Positions 31,546 through 39,698 of a stretch of 64,000 bases of DNA are shown piece after piece. The position numbers and the translations under genes are program-made. Source of the DNA: Micropruina glycogenica (GTDB taxonomy: Bacteria; Actinomycetota; Actinomycetes; Propionibacteriales; Propionibacteriaceae); the NCBI RefSeq assembly GCF_039524395.1, contig NZ_BAAAGO010000031.1, one strand, 5' to 3'. The notes beneath the pieces were generated by a model. The model was not told the origin of the DNA and made no database searches. It saw only the letters and a program-made list of their open reading frames with translations. Each line of letters opens with the position of its first letter. Position 1 is the first letter of the stretch.

Positions 31546-32912
31546 GCACCGACGCCCCGAACCTGCAGCACGTCAGCATCGTTCGCACCAAGCCGCTGAT
31601 GACGATGCCGCAGATCCTGGTCATGAACTTCGGCTTCTTCGGCATTCAGTACAGCTTCGGCATGCAGCAGACGGCCGTGAACCCGGTGTACGAGTTTCTC
31701 GGCGCCAACCCCCACGACCTGCCGATTCTTAACCTGGCCGGCCCGATCACAGGCCTGCTGATCCAGCCGCTGATCGGCGCCCTGTCCGACCGCACCTGGA
31801 GCCCGCGGTGGGGGCGGCGCAAGCCGTTCTTCCTGATCGGGGCGATCGGCTGCAGCATCTGCCTGTTCCTGTTCCCCTTCGTCACCGCGGTCTGGATGGC
31901 CGTGCTGCTGCTGTGGCTGCTCGACGCCAGCAACAACACCGCGATGGAGCCCTACCGGGCGTTCATCGCCGACAAGCTGCCGCCGTCACAGTTGGGCAAG
32001 GGCTTCCTCGCCCAGTCGTTCTTCACCGGCCTGGGCATCACCTTGGCCAACCTGTCGCTGTTCGTGTTCCAGAAGTTGATCCAGGGCTCGACCGACGCCG
32101 GCATTCCCTACTGGGTGGTCGGGTCGTTCATGCTCGGCGCCGTCTGCTCGATCGGCTCGGTGCTGATCTCGGTGCTGCGTACGCCCGAGATTCCGCCCAG
32201 CCCCGAAGAGCTCGAGGCGATGCGCAACCAGAAGGGCGGTTTCGGCCCCGCGATCGCCGAGATCGGCGAGGCGATTCGCGACATGCCGGTCGAACTGCGC
32301 AAGCTGGCCCTGGTCTACTTCTTTCAGTGGTACGGCCTGGTGATCTATTGGCAGTTCATCGCCCTGACCATCGCGCAGAACATGTTCCCCCAGACCGATC
32401 AGGGCAAAGAAGAGGCCGTGGCGTGGACGGGCCTGGTCAACGGTTGGTACAACATCGTGACGTTCTGCGTGGCGTTCGGGCTGGTCGCCTTCGCCCGCAA
32501 GCGCGGTGCCAAGCTGGTGCACTGCGCGTGTCTGCTGTTGGCCGCGGTCGGCCTCGCGATCGTGCCGTTCTTGACCAACCAGTACCTGATCTTCATTCCG
32601 ATGGTCGGCTTCGGCATCGCGTGGGCCTCGATCATGGGCGTGCCGTACATCATGGCGGTGCGCATGGTGCCGTCCACCCGGCTGGGCGTCTACATGGGCA
32701 TCATCAACATGATGATCGTCATTCCGATGCTCATTCAGTCGGTGACCTTCGGGTGGATCTACACTCATCTGCTGGGCGACAACCCGGGTAACGCGATCTT
32801 GTTCTCTGCCGCCTTCTTGGCCATCGCCGCGCTGCTGATGCTGTGGCTCAAAGAGTCCAGGGCGGTGCGCGACGTCGACGACGTGGGCGCGATGCCCATG
32901 GGCGGGCACTGA
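31542..32912 (+). CDS. MFS transporter, SLC45/disaccharide-carrier type
   Basis: A 456-residue inner-membrane carrier with 12 hydrophobic segments. The N-terminus (MPQILVMNFGFFGIQYSFGM) and the first-loop signature GALSDRTWSPRWGRRKPF are those of the glycoside-pentoside-hexuronide/SLC45-like sucrose carriers. A cytosolic middle loop (RTPEIPPSPEELEAM) separates the two halves, and the acidic helix DASNNTAMEPYRAFIADKLP is conserved in the family. Start ATG 31542 overlaps the SRPBCC stop by 4 nt. Location beside a LacI regulator suggests uptake of an alpha-glucoside or similar sugar, inferred from family and context. Confidence 0.88.
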   Translation: MSTDAPNLQHVSIVRTKPLMTMPQILVMNFGFFGIQYSFGMQQTAVNPVYEFLGANPHDLPILNLAGPITGLLIQPLIGALSDRTWSPRWGRRKPFFLIGAIGCSICLFLFPFVTAVWMAVLLLWLLDASNNTAMEPYRAFIADKLPPSQLGKGFLAQSFFTGLGITLANLSLFVFQKLIQGSTDAGIPYWVVGSFMLGAVCSIGSVLISVLRTPEIPPSPEELEAMRNQKGGFGPAIAEIGEAIRDMPVELRKLALVYFFQWYGLVIYWQFIALTIAQNMFPQTDQGKEEAVAWTGLVNGWYNIVTFCVAFGLVAFARKRGAKLVHCACLLLAAVGLAIVPFLTNQYLIFIPMVGFGIAWASIMGVPYIMAVRMVPSTRLGVYMGIINMMIVIPMLIQSVTFGWIYTHLLGDNPGNAILFSAAFLAIAALLMLWLKESRAVRDVDDVGAMPMGGH

Positions 32913-32921
32913 GGAGCTGCC

Positions 32922-33425
32922 ATGACAATGAAGGACTACCGCACCATCGTGGTGGGCACCGACGGCTCGGCGCTGGCCGAACCCACCGTCGGACGAGCCG
33001 CCTGGCTGGCCAAACACGACGACGCCGACCTGGTGATCGTCTGCGCCTACTCGACGCTGTCGCGCCGTGACGAGGCCAAGAACGTCGCCACCCTGGGCGG
33101 CGATTCGAGAACCGGTCAGGTGCTCGGACGCACCGCGGCCGGCCAAGCGCTCAGCACCGCCGTTCAGGTGGCCGCCGACGAGGGTGCCACCGTCACCGGG
33201 GCACTGCTGGTGGACGGCGAGGCGGCCGAGGCCCTGATCGACGTGGCCGACGATCACGGCGCCGAACTGATCGTGCTGGGCGCCGTCCGCGACACCAGCC
33301 TGGCCACCCGGCTGCTGGGTTCGACCGCAGAAGAGGTCACCCGGCGGGTGTCGTGCGACGTGCTGATCGTGCGGCCAGAGCTGGGCGAAACCGAGTTCGA
33401 AGTACCCGAGGACCCCAGCCTCTGA
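32922..33425 (+). CDS. Universal stress protein (UspA family)
   Basis: A 167-residue UspA-fold protein: N-terminal strand RTIVVGTDGSALAEPTVGRA, and the C-terminal ATP-binding loop GAVRDTSLATRLLGSTAEEVTR (a G-x2-G-x9-G(S/T) pattern with variation), then SCDVLIVRPE. Start ATG 32922 follows GAGGAGCTGCC, 9 nt after the MFS stop, so it is the third gene of the operon. A hairpin terminator follows. Confidence 0.92.
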   Translation: MTMKDYRTIVVGTDGSALAEPTVGRAAWLAKHDDADLVIVCAYSTLSRRDEAKNVATLGGDSRTGQVLGRTAAGQALSTAVQVAADEGATVTGALLVDGEAAEALIDVADDHGAELIVLGAVRDTSLATRLLGSTAEEVTRRVSCDVLIVRPELGETEFEVPEDPSL

Positions 33426-33452
33426 ACTGCCCCTCACCCGCCCCCGCAGACG

Positions 33453-33490
33453 ACGAGGCCCGCACCGCCACAGGGTGCGGGCCTCGTTCT
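33453..33490 (+). terminator. Rho-independent terminator of the SRPBCC-MFS-UspA operon
   Basis: ACGAGGCCCGCACC pairs with GGTGCGGGCCTCGT around an 7-nt loop and is followed by TCTGC. It starts 28 bp after the uspA stop. The remaining gap to the mrp gene (33491-33767) holds a family B palindrome and no gene. Confidence 0.88.
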
Positions 33491-33596
33491 GCGATCAGCG
33501 GCGGGTGCGCCGGCGCACCCTGCGGCGACCCGGCGTTCGCCTTCGTAGCTGCTGCTCGGCTGGCCTTTGGGGAGTGGCTGCTCAACGTGCGGGTCG

Positions 33597-33654
33597 GTGG
33601 TTGACCTGGTCGAAACCCTGGCAACAACGGGTGTCGACCAGCTCGACCAGCGAA
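33597..33654. repeat. Family B palindrome
   Basis: GGTGGTTGACCTGGTCGAAACC on the left and GTCGACCAGCTCGACCAGCG on the right. A divergent copy in the 278-bp gap before mrp. Confidence 0.65.
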
Positions 33655-33767
33655 AACAGCACTAGCTCAGCCGCCACCGGGGCTTGCGCCTGGTCAGCGC
33701 GACGGCGAAGGCGGTCAGCGCTCGGTGCGCGACCACCTGTACTTCGCCGCTGCCGTCTCGACCCCGA

Positions 33768-34931
33768 TCAGCCCACTGGGGTGAGGTTCAGGTTTCGTCC
33801 GACCAGTGAACGGCGTCGTGCGGCCAGCGTGTCGGCCAGGCCGCTCAGGGCCACCGCGCCGGGCCGCGACGGGTCGGCCACCACCACCGGAAAACCGTCG
33901 TCGCCGCCCACCCGCACCGACGGGTCGAGCGGCACCTCGGCCAGCAGCGGAATGTCGTAGCCCAGTCGTGTGGTGAGGGTCGACGCGACCTCGGCGCCGC
34001 CACCGGTGCCGAACACGTCCACCCGGTGCGATTCGCCGCAGTGCGGGCAATCGACGTCGAGGTAGCTCATGTTCTCGACCACGCCGATCACCTTCTGGTC
34101 CATCATCGACGCCATGGTGCCGGCCCGTTCGGCCACTTCGGCGGCCGCCTGCTGCGGTGTGGTGACCACCAGCACCTCGGCGTTGGGCAGCTTCTGGCCG
34201 AGCGACAGCGCGACGTCGCCGGTGCCGGGCGGCAGGTCGAGCAGCAGAAAGTCCAGGTCGCCCCAGAACACGTCCGACAGCAACTGGTGCAGGGCGCGGT
34301 CGAGAATCGGCCCACGCCAGGCGATCACCTGGTCGCGGCTGGCCTTGAGCATGCCCATCGAGATCACCTTCAGGCCCATGGTGGGCACGGGCAGGATCAT
34401 GCCGTCGAGCGAGGTGGGGCTGTACTCGGCCACGCCCAGCATCTGCGGAATGGAGTGACCGTAGATGTCGGCGTCGAGTACGCCCACCGATTTGCCGCGC
34501 TCGGCCAGTGCCATGGCGAGGTTGACCGTCACCGACGACTTGCCCACGCCGCCCTTGCCGCTGGCCACGAGGATCACCTGGGTGAGGTTGTTGGGGTCGG
34601 CGAACGGAATGGAGCGCTCGGCGACGCCGCCGCGCAGTTGACGCTTCATCTCGGCGCGCTGCTCGTCGTTCATCGCGCCCAGGGTGAGGTTGATGCCACC
34701 CACACCCGACACGCCGGTGACGGCCGCGGTGACGTCATGCTCGATCGTGCTCTTCATCGGGCAGCCGGGAATGGTGAGCAGTACCGTCAGCGACACCACG
34801 TCGTCGTCGTCGATGCTCAACGACTCGACCATGCCGAGTTCGGTGATCGGACGCTTGATCTCAGGGTCGACCACCCCGGCCAGCGCCTCGCGGACGGCGT
34901 CGAGCAGTTCGTTATCGGGCATGCGATTCAC
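33768..34931 (-). CDS. mrp: Mrp/NBP35-type iron-sulfur carrier ATPase
   Basis: A 387-residue P-loop ATPase that carries or transfers iron-sulfur clusters. The N-terminal about 85 residues are a MIP18/DUF59 domain (IPGCPMKSTIEHDVTAAV). The deviant Walker A motif ASGKGGVGKSS follows, then DADIYGHSIPQMLGV and DLPPGTGDVALSL. The C-terminal CPHC pair (VDCPHCGESH) is the usual cluster-binding motif. Start is given as GTG 34931; ATG 34922 (MPDNELL) is equally possible. It heads the cluster with the DUF1003, MgtE_N/CBS and tatB genes, an order also known in mycobacteria. Confidence 0.93.
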   Translation of the reverse strand: MNRMPDNELLDAVREALAGVVDPEIKRPITELGMVESLSIDDDDVVSLTVLLTIPGCPMKSTIEHDVTAAVTGVSGVGGINLTLGAMNDEQRAEMKRQLRGGVAERSIPFADPNNLTQVILVASGKGGVGKSSVTVNLAMALAERGKSVGVLDADIYGHSIPQMLGVAEYSPTSLDGMILPVPTMGLKVISMGMLKASRDQVIAWRGPILDRALHQLLSDVFWGDLDFLLLDLPPGTGDVALSLGQKLPNAEVLVVTTPQQAAAEVAERAGTMASMMDQKVIGVVENMSYLDVDCPHCGESHRVDVFGTGGGAEVASTLTTRLGYDIPLLAEVPLDPSVRVGGDDGFPVVVADPSRPGAVALSGLADTLAARRRSLVGRNLNLTPVG

Positions 34932-34999
34932 CCTACTCCGGCGGCAGGGGTCGTCCCGAACGGGTATGCCGTATCAGCTGAGCCGGATTGAGCCAGATC

Positions 35000-35164
35000 G
35001 GGGACGGTTCTACTTCTGGCTCAGGGGACGGTTCTACTTCTGGCTCACTCCCGCGTGCTCAGTCGGCGCAACAATCCCCGTCCCCGAACGCAGGTCAGCA
35101 AGGCAGGGGACTCGGCCGAGCCACAAAGAGAACCGTCCCCTGAGCCAAAAAGAGAACCGTCCCC
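35000..35164. repeat. Family C element as paired inverted tandem units (REPIN-like)
   Basis: Two tandem 24-bp units at 35000-35023 and 35024-35047 (GGGGACGGTTCT followed by ACTTCTGGCTCA). About 70 bp further on are two units in inverse orientation (35118-35140 and 35141-35164, ending AGAGAACCGTCCCC). The whole is symmetrical and could fold into a long cruciform. It lies just after the stop of the DUF1003 gene (35173) and upstream of mrp. Confidence 0.85.
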
Positions 35165-35172
35165 ATTTGGTG

Positions 35173-35679
35173 TCAGCGGGACGGACGCGGCTCCTTGCCG
35201 TCTTTGTCGTCACCGCGGTCGAGGTCTTCGAGCAGGTCGCGCAACTCGCTGCGAATGAAGTCGCGGGTGGCAAGATCGCCGATGCGCATGCGCAGGGCTG
35301 CGATCTCACGGGCCAGGAAGTCGGTGTCGGCCCGGGCCTGAGCGGCCACCTCGCGGTCGTGTTCGAGGCTGACCCGCTCGCGGGCCTCTTGCCGGTTCTG
35401 CGCCAGCAGAATCAACGGGGCCGCGTACGAGGCCTGCAACGACAGCAGCAGGGTCAAGAAGATGAACGGAAAGGGGTCGATCGCCCATGCGGCGGGCGCG
35501 AAGACGTTCCACGCGATCCAGGCGACGATGATCACCGTCATCCAGATCAGAAAGCTGGCCGTGCCCATGAACCGGGCGAACCCTTCGGCGAAACTACCGA
35601 AAACCTCCGAGTCCATTCGCACCTTCGGCAGCAGCCGGCGCTCCCGCCCCGGCGTGCTCAGACGATCGCTGCTCGACAC
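35173..35679 (-). CDS. DUF1003 membrane protein
   Basis: A 168-residue protein with two transmembrane helices (FLIWMTVIIVAWIAWNVF and FPFIFLTLLLSLQASYAAPLIL). The conserved block PFPFIFLTLLLSLQASYAAP plus LILLAQNRQEARERV is characteristic of DUF1003. A coiled-coil C-terminus (ALRMRIGDLATRDFIRSELRD) and basic tail follow. Function unknown. The start lies 3 nt after the stop of the MgtE_N/CBS gene, so the two are co-transcribed; the pairing is widespread in actinobacteria and suggests a linked role at the membrane. Confidence 0.9.
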   Translation of the reverse strand: MSSSDRLSTPGRERRLLPKVRMDSEVFGSFAEGFARFMGTASFLIWMTVIIVAWIAWNVFAPAAWAIDPFPFIFLTLLLSLQASYAAPLILLAQNRQEARERVSLEHDREVAAQARADTDFLAREIAALRMRIGDLATRDFIRSELRDLLEDLDRGDDKDGKEPRPSR

Positions 35680-35682
35680 CGG

Positions 35683-36939
35683 CTACACCCCCTGCCGCAG
35701 TTGGTCGAGCTGAACGCCCCGCCAGTCGTTGGGCAGAATGTGGTCGAGCACGTCGTCGACGGTGACCGCACCCAACAGCCGTCCGTCTGCGTCCACCACC
35801 GGCGCACAGACCAGGTCGTAGGTGGCGAAGTAGCGCGACACCAACGCGATGTTCGAGTCGGGCAGCAACGGCGTGATGCCCTTGTCGACCAACGCGGCCG
35901 CCAGGGTGGACGGCGGCTCGCGCAGCAGCCGCTGAATGTGCACCGCACCCAGGAACCGTCCCGTCGGGGTGTCGAGCGGCGAACGGCACACGAACGCGAG
36001 GCACGCCAGGGCCGGGGTCAGTTCCTCGTCGCGCATCATCGCCAGCGCGTCGGCGACGGTGGCGTCAGGGGCCAGAATCACCGGCTCGGGCGTCATCAGA
36101 CCGCCGGCGGTGGCCGCGTCGTAACTGAGCAGCGATCGGACGTCCTCGGCCTCTTCGGGCTCCATGCGCTCGAGAATGTCCTCGGCCACTTCGGGCGCCA
36201 GCTCGGCGATCAGGTCGGCGGCGTCGTCGGGGTCCATCTCTTCCAGCACGTCGGCGGCCCGCTCGGCCTCGAGCGACTGGATCACCTCGACCTGTTCGTC
36301 TTCGGGCAGTTCCTCCAGCGCCTCGGCCAGCAGTTCGTCGTCCATCGCCTGCACGACCTCAGCACGGCGCTGCGGGTCCATGTCGTGTAGCTCACGGGCC
36401 ACATCGGCGGGCTTCATCTCCTGCAACTCTGCCAGCACCTGATCGGCGCTACGACCGGGAATCAGCGCAAAATCGGGCACTTCGCTCCACGCCACGATCT
36501 GCACGTGCGGTTTCGCGAACGGACGCCGCCGGGTCTGGTCGCGCAGCGCCACCTCGGACAGCTCCCAATCCCGCGGCCGCACCTGACGGATTGCCAGGTC
36601 GTAGATGATGAACGGCTGATCGTTGCCCCGCCGGTACACGGTGCGGTCGAACAGATCGTCGATGGCGAGATTCTCGAATTCGCGTGGTTCGAACCGACGC
36701 GTGTTGACCACGCCCGAGATGATCACCTGATTGGCGTCGATCGAATGCACCCGCACCATGGGAAAGAAGATGCGGCGCAGAGCGAACAGCTCGACCACCA
36801 GACCCTTGACCCGCGGCGCGCGCTTGCCCGGCCGGTTCTGCAGCACGACGTCACGAACCTTGCCGACCTGGTCGCCGGCGGTGTCGAGCAGGGGAAGTCC
36901 CTTGATGCGCGACACGAAGATGGACGACGTTGAGCTCAC
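35683..36939 (-). CDS. MgtE N-domain, CBS pair and PRC-barrel protein (soluble)
   Basis: A 418-residue cytosolic protein. PRC-barrel-like strands at residues about 5-130 (IFVSRIKGLPLLDTAGDQVG, VVELFALRRIFFPMVRVHS). An acidic MgtE_N alpha-solenoid at about 165-285 has repeated LxxMDPxxAAxxL units (LQEMKPADVARELHDMDPQR, ADVLEEMDPDDAADLI). A CBS pair spans about 287-410 (GLMTPEPVILAPDATVADAL; CAPVVDADGRLLGAVTVDDV). The MgtE channel domain is absent, so it is a sensor or regulator rather than a transporter. Start GTG 36937-36939. Coupled to the DUF1003 gene. Confidence 0.88.
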   Translation of the reverse strand: MSSTSSIFVSRIKGLPLLDTAGDQVGKVRDVVLQNRPGKRAPRVKGLVVELFALRRIFFPMVRVHSIDANQVIISGVVNTRRFEPREFENLAIDDLFDRTVYRRGNDQPFIIYDLAIRQVRPRDWELSEVALRDQTRRRPFAKPHVQIVAWSEVPDFALIPGRSADQVLAELQEMKPADVARELHDMDPQRRAEVVQAMDDELLAEALEELPEDEQVEVIQSLEAERAADVLEEMDPDDAADLIAELAPEVAEDILERMEPEEAEDVRSLLSYDAATAGGLMTPEPVILAPDATVADALAMMRDEELTPALACLAFVCRSPLDTPTGRFLGAVHIQRLLREPPSTLAAALVDKGITPLLPDSNIALVSRYFATYDLVCAPVVDADGRLLGAVTVDDVLDHILPNDWRGVQLDQLRQGV

Positions 36940-36976
36940 CTGGGAACGGTAGCGCGTACTCGCCCCGGTGTGCGGC

Positions 36977-37375
36977 TCAGGTCGCTTCGGTGTCGAAGGG
37001 TGTGGGCCGCGGAGCCGGCACCGGCACCTCGACGGCGTCGCCGTCGGGAATGCTGGACGTGCCGCTGGCGTGCAGTGCTTCGTCGATGCTGGTGCGGGCG
37101 CCCTTGAGTTCTTTTGCCACGTCGTCCAGATCGGCCGCGGCGTCGGCCCCGAGGTGTTTGGCGACGAAGTTTCGGGGATTCAGGTCGGACAGTTCCAGAT
37201 CGGCGAACTCGGGCCCCAGTTCTTGCCGCAGCCGACCCTGCGCGTCGTTGGCGATGCGGCGAAAGTAGTGCAGCAGCCGGGCCGACTTGCGGGCGAGCTC
37301 GGGCAGCTTCTCGGGGCCGAACAACACGATGGCGAACACGAGCAGCAGAATCACCTCGCCCGCGTTGAAGTCCAT
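36977..37375 (-). CDS. tatB: TatB, twin-arginine translocase component
   Basis: A 132-residue membrane protein. One N-terminal transmembrane helix (AGEVILLLVFAIVLFGPEKLPELAR) with the FGPEKLPE signature at the helix end, then an amphipathic helix and a polar tail. Start ATG 37375 gives the family-typical short N-terminus (MDFNAGE); a GTG two codons upstream is the alternative. TatB recruits folded Tat substrates to TatC; TatA and TatC are not in the window. In mycobacteria tatB is preceded by sigE, rseA and htrA; those are not found upstream here. Confidence 0.93.
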   Translation of the reverse strand: MDFNAGEVILLLVFAIVLFGPEKLPELARKSARLLHYFRRIANDAQGRLRQELGPEFADLELSDLNPRNFVAKHLGADAAADLDDVAKELKGARTSIDEALHASGTSSIPDGDAVEVPVPAPRPTPFDTEAT

Positions 37376-37531
37376 GAGCACACATTAGTGCGCCCAACCA
37401 GTACCCGATTCCACGTCACGATGAGGGCCTCGGTGACTGTAGGTGTGAGCGGTCCCCCATGGGCGGTTGCGAGTTTTCGGTTCACGCGGGCGGCAACCGA
37501 GACCCGTCCCCGGGTCTTTCGCCCGGCCCGG

Positions 37532-38413
37532 CTACAGGCCGGCGGCGTCCAGCAGGGCGACGAACGCAGCCGCTTGTTGGTCGGACGCCGGCAACAGGGG
37601 CTGGCGCACCACAGCTGGGCCGAAGCCCCGCGCGGCCAGGCCGGCCTTCACCAGCATGCAGCCCTGGGTGGCGAACACTCCGGTGAACACCGGCAGCAGC
37701 GACTGGTTGTCGGCGATGGCGCCGGCCAGGTCACCGGCCAAGAACTTCTCGATCATGGTCTTCGTGCGCGCCCCGGTGAAGTGGGTGGACGTGCCCACCA
37801 CCCCCACCCCGCCCACGCTCAGCAGGGGCAACGTGAACGCGTCATCACCGGAGTAGTACGCCAACTCTGTGGCCGCGATGACCGTGCTCGAAGCCACCAA
37901 TAGGCCCTTGGCGTCTTTGACCGCGACGATGCGCGGGTGGGCGGCCAGTTCGATCAAGGTGGCGGTCTCGATCGGCACCCCCGACCGGTGCGGAATGTCG
38001 TAGAGCATCACGGGCAGCTGGGTGGCGTCGGCGACGGCGGTGAAGTGGGCCAGCAGCGCGTCCTGCGGGGGCTTGGAGTAGTAGGGCGTGACCACCAGCA
38101 GCCCGTCGGCGCCGGCCTGCTCGGCCTGCTTGGCGAGTTCGATCGTGTGCCGGGTGCTGTTGGTGCCCACCCCGGCCAGCACCTTCGCGCGATCGCCGAC
38201 CTCGGCCACCACCGCGGCAATCAAGTCGGACTTCTCGGCATCGGTGGTGGTGGGCGACTCCCCCGTCGTGCCGTTGATCACCAGGGCGTCGTGGTTCTGG
38301 GCGTCCACCAGGTGGCCCGCCAGCTTTCGCACTCGATCGAGGTCGACGGCCCCGTCGGGGCCGAACGGTGTGACCATCGCGGTGATCAGACGTCCGAAAG
38401 GAGGCTGGGGCAT
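37532..38413 (-). CDS. dapA: 4-hydroxy-tetrahydrodipicolinate synthase
   Basis: First committed step of lysine/DAP synthesis from pyruvate and aspartate semialdehyde. The 293-residue length is usual. Family motifs seen: GRLITAMVTPF, NGTTGESPTTTDAEK, LLVVTPYYSKP with the proton-shuttle Tyr, YDIPHRSG, and the Schiff-base lysine in IVAVKDAKG. The start is ATG 38411-38413. It is divergent from the O-methyltransferase gene (78-bp gap). The neighbouring dapC, dapD and dapE lie 7-11 kb away in this window rather than in one operon. Confidence 0.97.
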   Translation of the reverse strand: MPQPPFGRLITAMVTPFGPDGAVDLDRVRKLAGHLVDAQNHDALVINGTTGESPTTTDAEKSDLIAAVVAEVGDRAKVLAGVGTNSTRHTIELAKQAEQAGADGLLVVTPYYSKPPQDALLAHFTAVADATQLPVMLYDIPHRSGVPIETATLIELAAHPRIVAVKDAKGLLVASSTVIAATELAYYSGDDAFTLPLLSVGGVGVVGTSTHFTGARTKTMIEKFLAGDLAGAIADNQSLLPVFTGVFATQGCMLVKAGLAARGFGPAVVRQPLLPASDQQAAAFVALLDAAGL

Positions 38414-38491
38414 GGCCGCAGTGTAGACGGATGGGTCGCCTGATGCCTGGGCACCCGGCGGCGCCGGGAGCGTATTCGCTAGGGTTGCCCC

Positions 38492-39154
38492 GTGACTCCT
38501 GCATCGCGTTCGGCCGCCAAGGCGACCTCAACCCCGTCGCCCTCGTGGGCGTTCTCTGAGTCGTTCATCGCCGACGACGACACCATGCGCCTGGCCCGGG
38601 CTGCGAGCCGCCAACTCGCCCTTGGTTCGGCCAGCCAGGGCGTCACGTCGACGCTGACGTTTCTGGCCAAACTGATGCACGCCCGAGCGGTGGTCGAGAT
38701 CGGCACCGGCGCCGGCGTGTCGGGTCTGGCCCTGATTCGCGGCATGGCACCCGACGGCATTCTCACCAGCATCGACCTCGAGAACGAGCACCAGGTGGCC
38801 GCGAGGCAGATCTTCGCCGCCGAGGGCATTCCGACCCGACGGGTGCGGCTGATCGCGGGCTCGGCGCTCACCGTGCTGCCCAAGCTGAGCGACGGCGCCT
38901 ACGACCTGGTGGTGGTGGACGGCGATCCGCTCGAGTTCGTCGAATACGTCGCCCAGGCGCAACGGCTATTGCGCTCCGGCGGTGTGCTGGTGCTGCACCA
39001 CGCGCTGTGGAAGGGCCTGATCGCCGACGAGGCCAACGAAGACGACGAAACGCTGATCATTCGCGAGTCGCTGCAGGCCGTGCAAGAGATGGACGACTTC
39101 ACCGCCACCCTGCTGCCGGTCGGCGACGGGCTGCTGGTGGCCGTCAAGGCCTGA
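38492..39154 (+). CDS. SAM-dependent O-methyltransferase (DUF/COG4122 type)
   Basis: A 220-residue class I methyltransferase. SAM-binding motif VVEIGTGAGVSGLAL, then ILTSIDLENEHQVAAR with the acidic ribose-binding residue, and DLVVVDGDPLEFVEYV with a metal-binding Asp as in catechol-type enzymes. The N-terminal part (SFIADDDTMRLARAASRQLAL) matches the actinobacterial Rv1220c-like family found beside sigE/tatB in mycobacteria. Start is GTG 38492. Substrate unknown. Confidence 0.88.
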   Translation: MTPASRSAAKATSTPSPSWAFSESFIADDDTMRLARAASRQLALGSASQGVTSTLTFLAKLMHARAVVEIGTGAGVSGLALIRGMAPDGILTSIDLENEHQVAARQIFAAEGIPTRRVRLIAGSALTVLPKLSDGAYDLVVVDGDPLEFVEYVAQAQRLLRSGGVLVLHHALWKGLIADEANEDDETLIIRESLQAVQEMDDFTATLLPVGDGLLVAVKA

Positions 39155-39224
39155 GCGGACGCCTTCGCCCGTCACGATGGCATAGACCGTCGCACCCGCG
39201 CCCTTCGTCATCAGGCCCCCCTTC

Positions 39225-39600
39225 GTCATCCCGGCGACCGCCGGGATCTCTCTCTTGTCGACGTTGTTGCACGTTTGGTTCTGGGCTGCGCTCCTTCGTC
39301 AAAGTTCCGCTCCGCGGACCGGACGGCACCCCGTCCCGCCCAAGCGGAGCTCGTCGGCCGACTCCTCTGCGTCGAATCCGTCTCGTTGTTGGCCGACGAG
39401 CCGCCTCACGCCCGCCTACCCGGACGGGGTGCCGCCCAGTCCGCTTCACACTTGCCTTCTCCGGGCGAGAGTTGCTCCATTCCGTCATCCCGGCGAACGC
39501 CGCGATCTCCCCCTGCGCTCTGGTCGAGTCTCAGATCCCGGGTCAAGCCCGGGATGACGACCGGCTACACCCCGTCATCCCGGCGAACGCCGGGATCTCA
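39225..39600. repeat. Family A palindromes flanking a long imperfect inverted repeat
   Basis: The 544-bp gap between the methyltransferase and glgC genes has no credible gene. Family A copies: 39225-39250, 39483-39509 and 39573-39600; a CCCGGGTCAAGCCCGGG-core variant at 39532-39560. Between the outer copies lies an imperfect inverted repeat with arms about 39318-39361 and 39389-39442: GGACGGCACCCCGTCC (39321-39336) mirrors 39422-39437 with one mismatch, and GCTCGTCGGCC (39349-39359) pairs perfectly with GGCCGACGAGC at 39391-39401. Confidence 0.78.
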
Positions 39601-39650
39601 CCCCTGCACGCGACCGCTCTCGTGCCGACCCGCGTCCTCGAACGGACTAA

Positions 39651-39684
39651 ACCCCGGGCCGAGTGTTTCCACTCGTCCCGGGGT
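39651..39684 (-). terminator. Hairpin at the 3' end of glgC
   Basis: ACCCCGGG-CGAGTG pairs with CACTCG-CCCGGGGT around a short TTTC loop, 15 bp after the glgC stop. It lacks a clear T-run, so termination is inferred from position. Confidence 0.6.
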
Positions 39685-39698
39685 CGCGTCCTTTGGGC

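Noticed and set aside
31986..33437. 483-codon minus-strand frame over the MFS and UspA genes
   Set aside because: A shadow frame with His/Asp/Gln-rich low-complexity composition; the plus-strand transporter and stress protein have full conserved motifs.
38414..38491. Lysine riboswitch upstream of dapA
   Set aside because: The gap to the divergent methyltransferase gene is only 78 bp, too short for a lysine riboswitch, and no matching conserved elements are visible.
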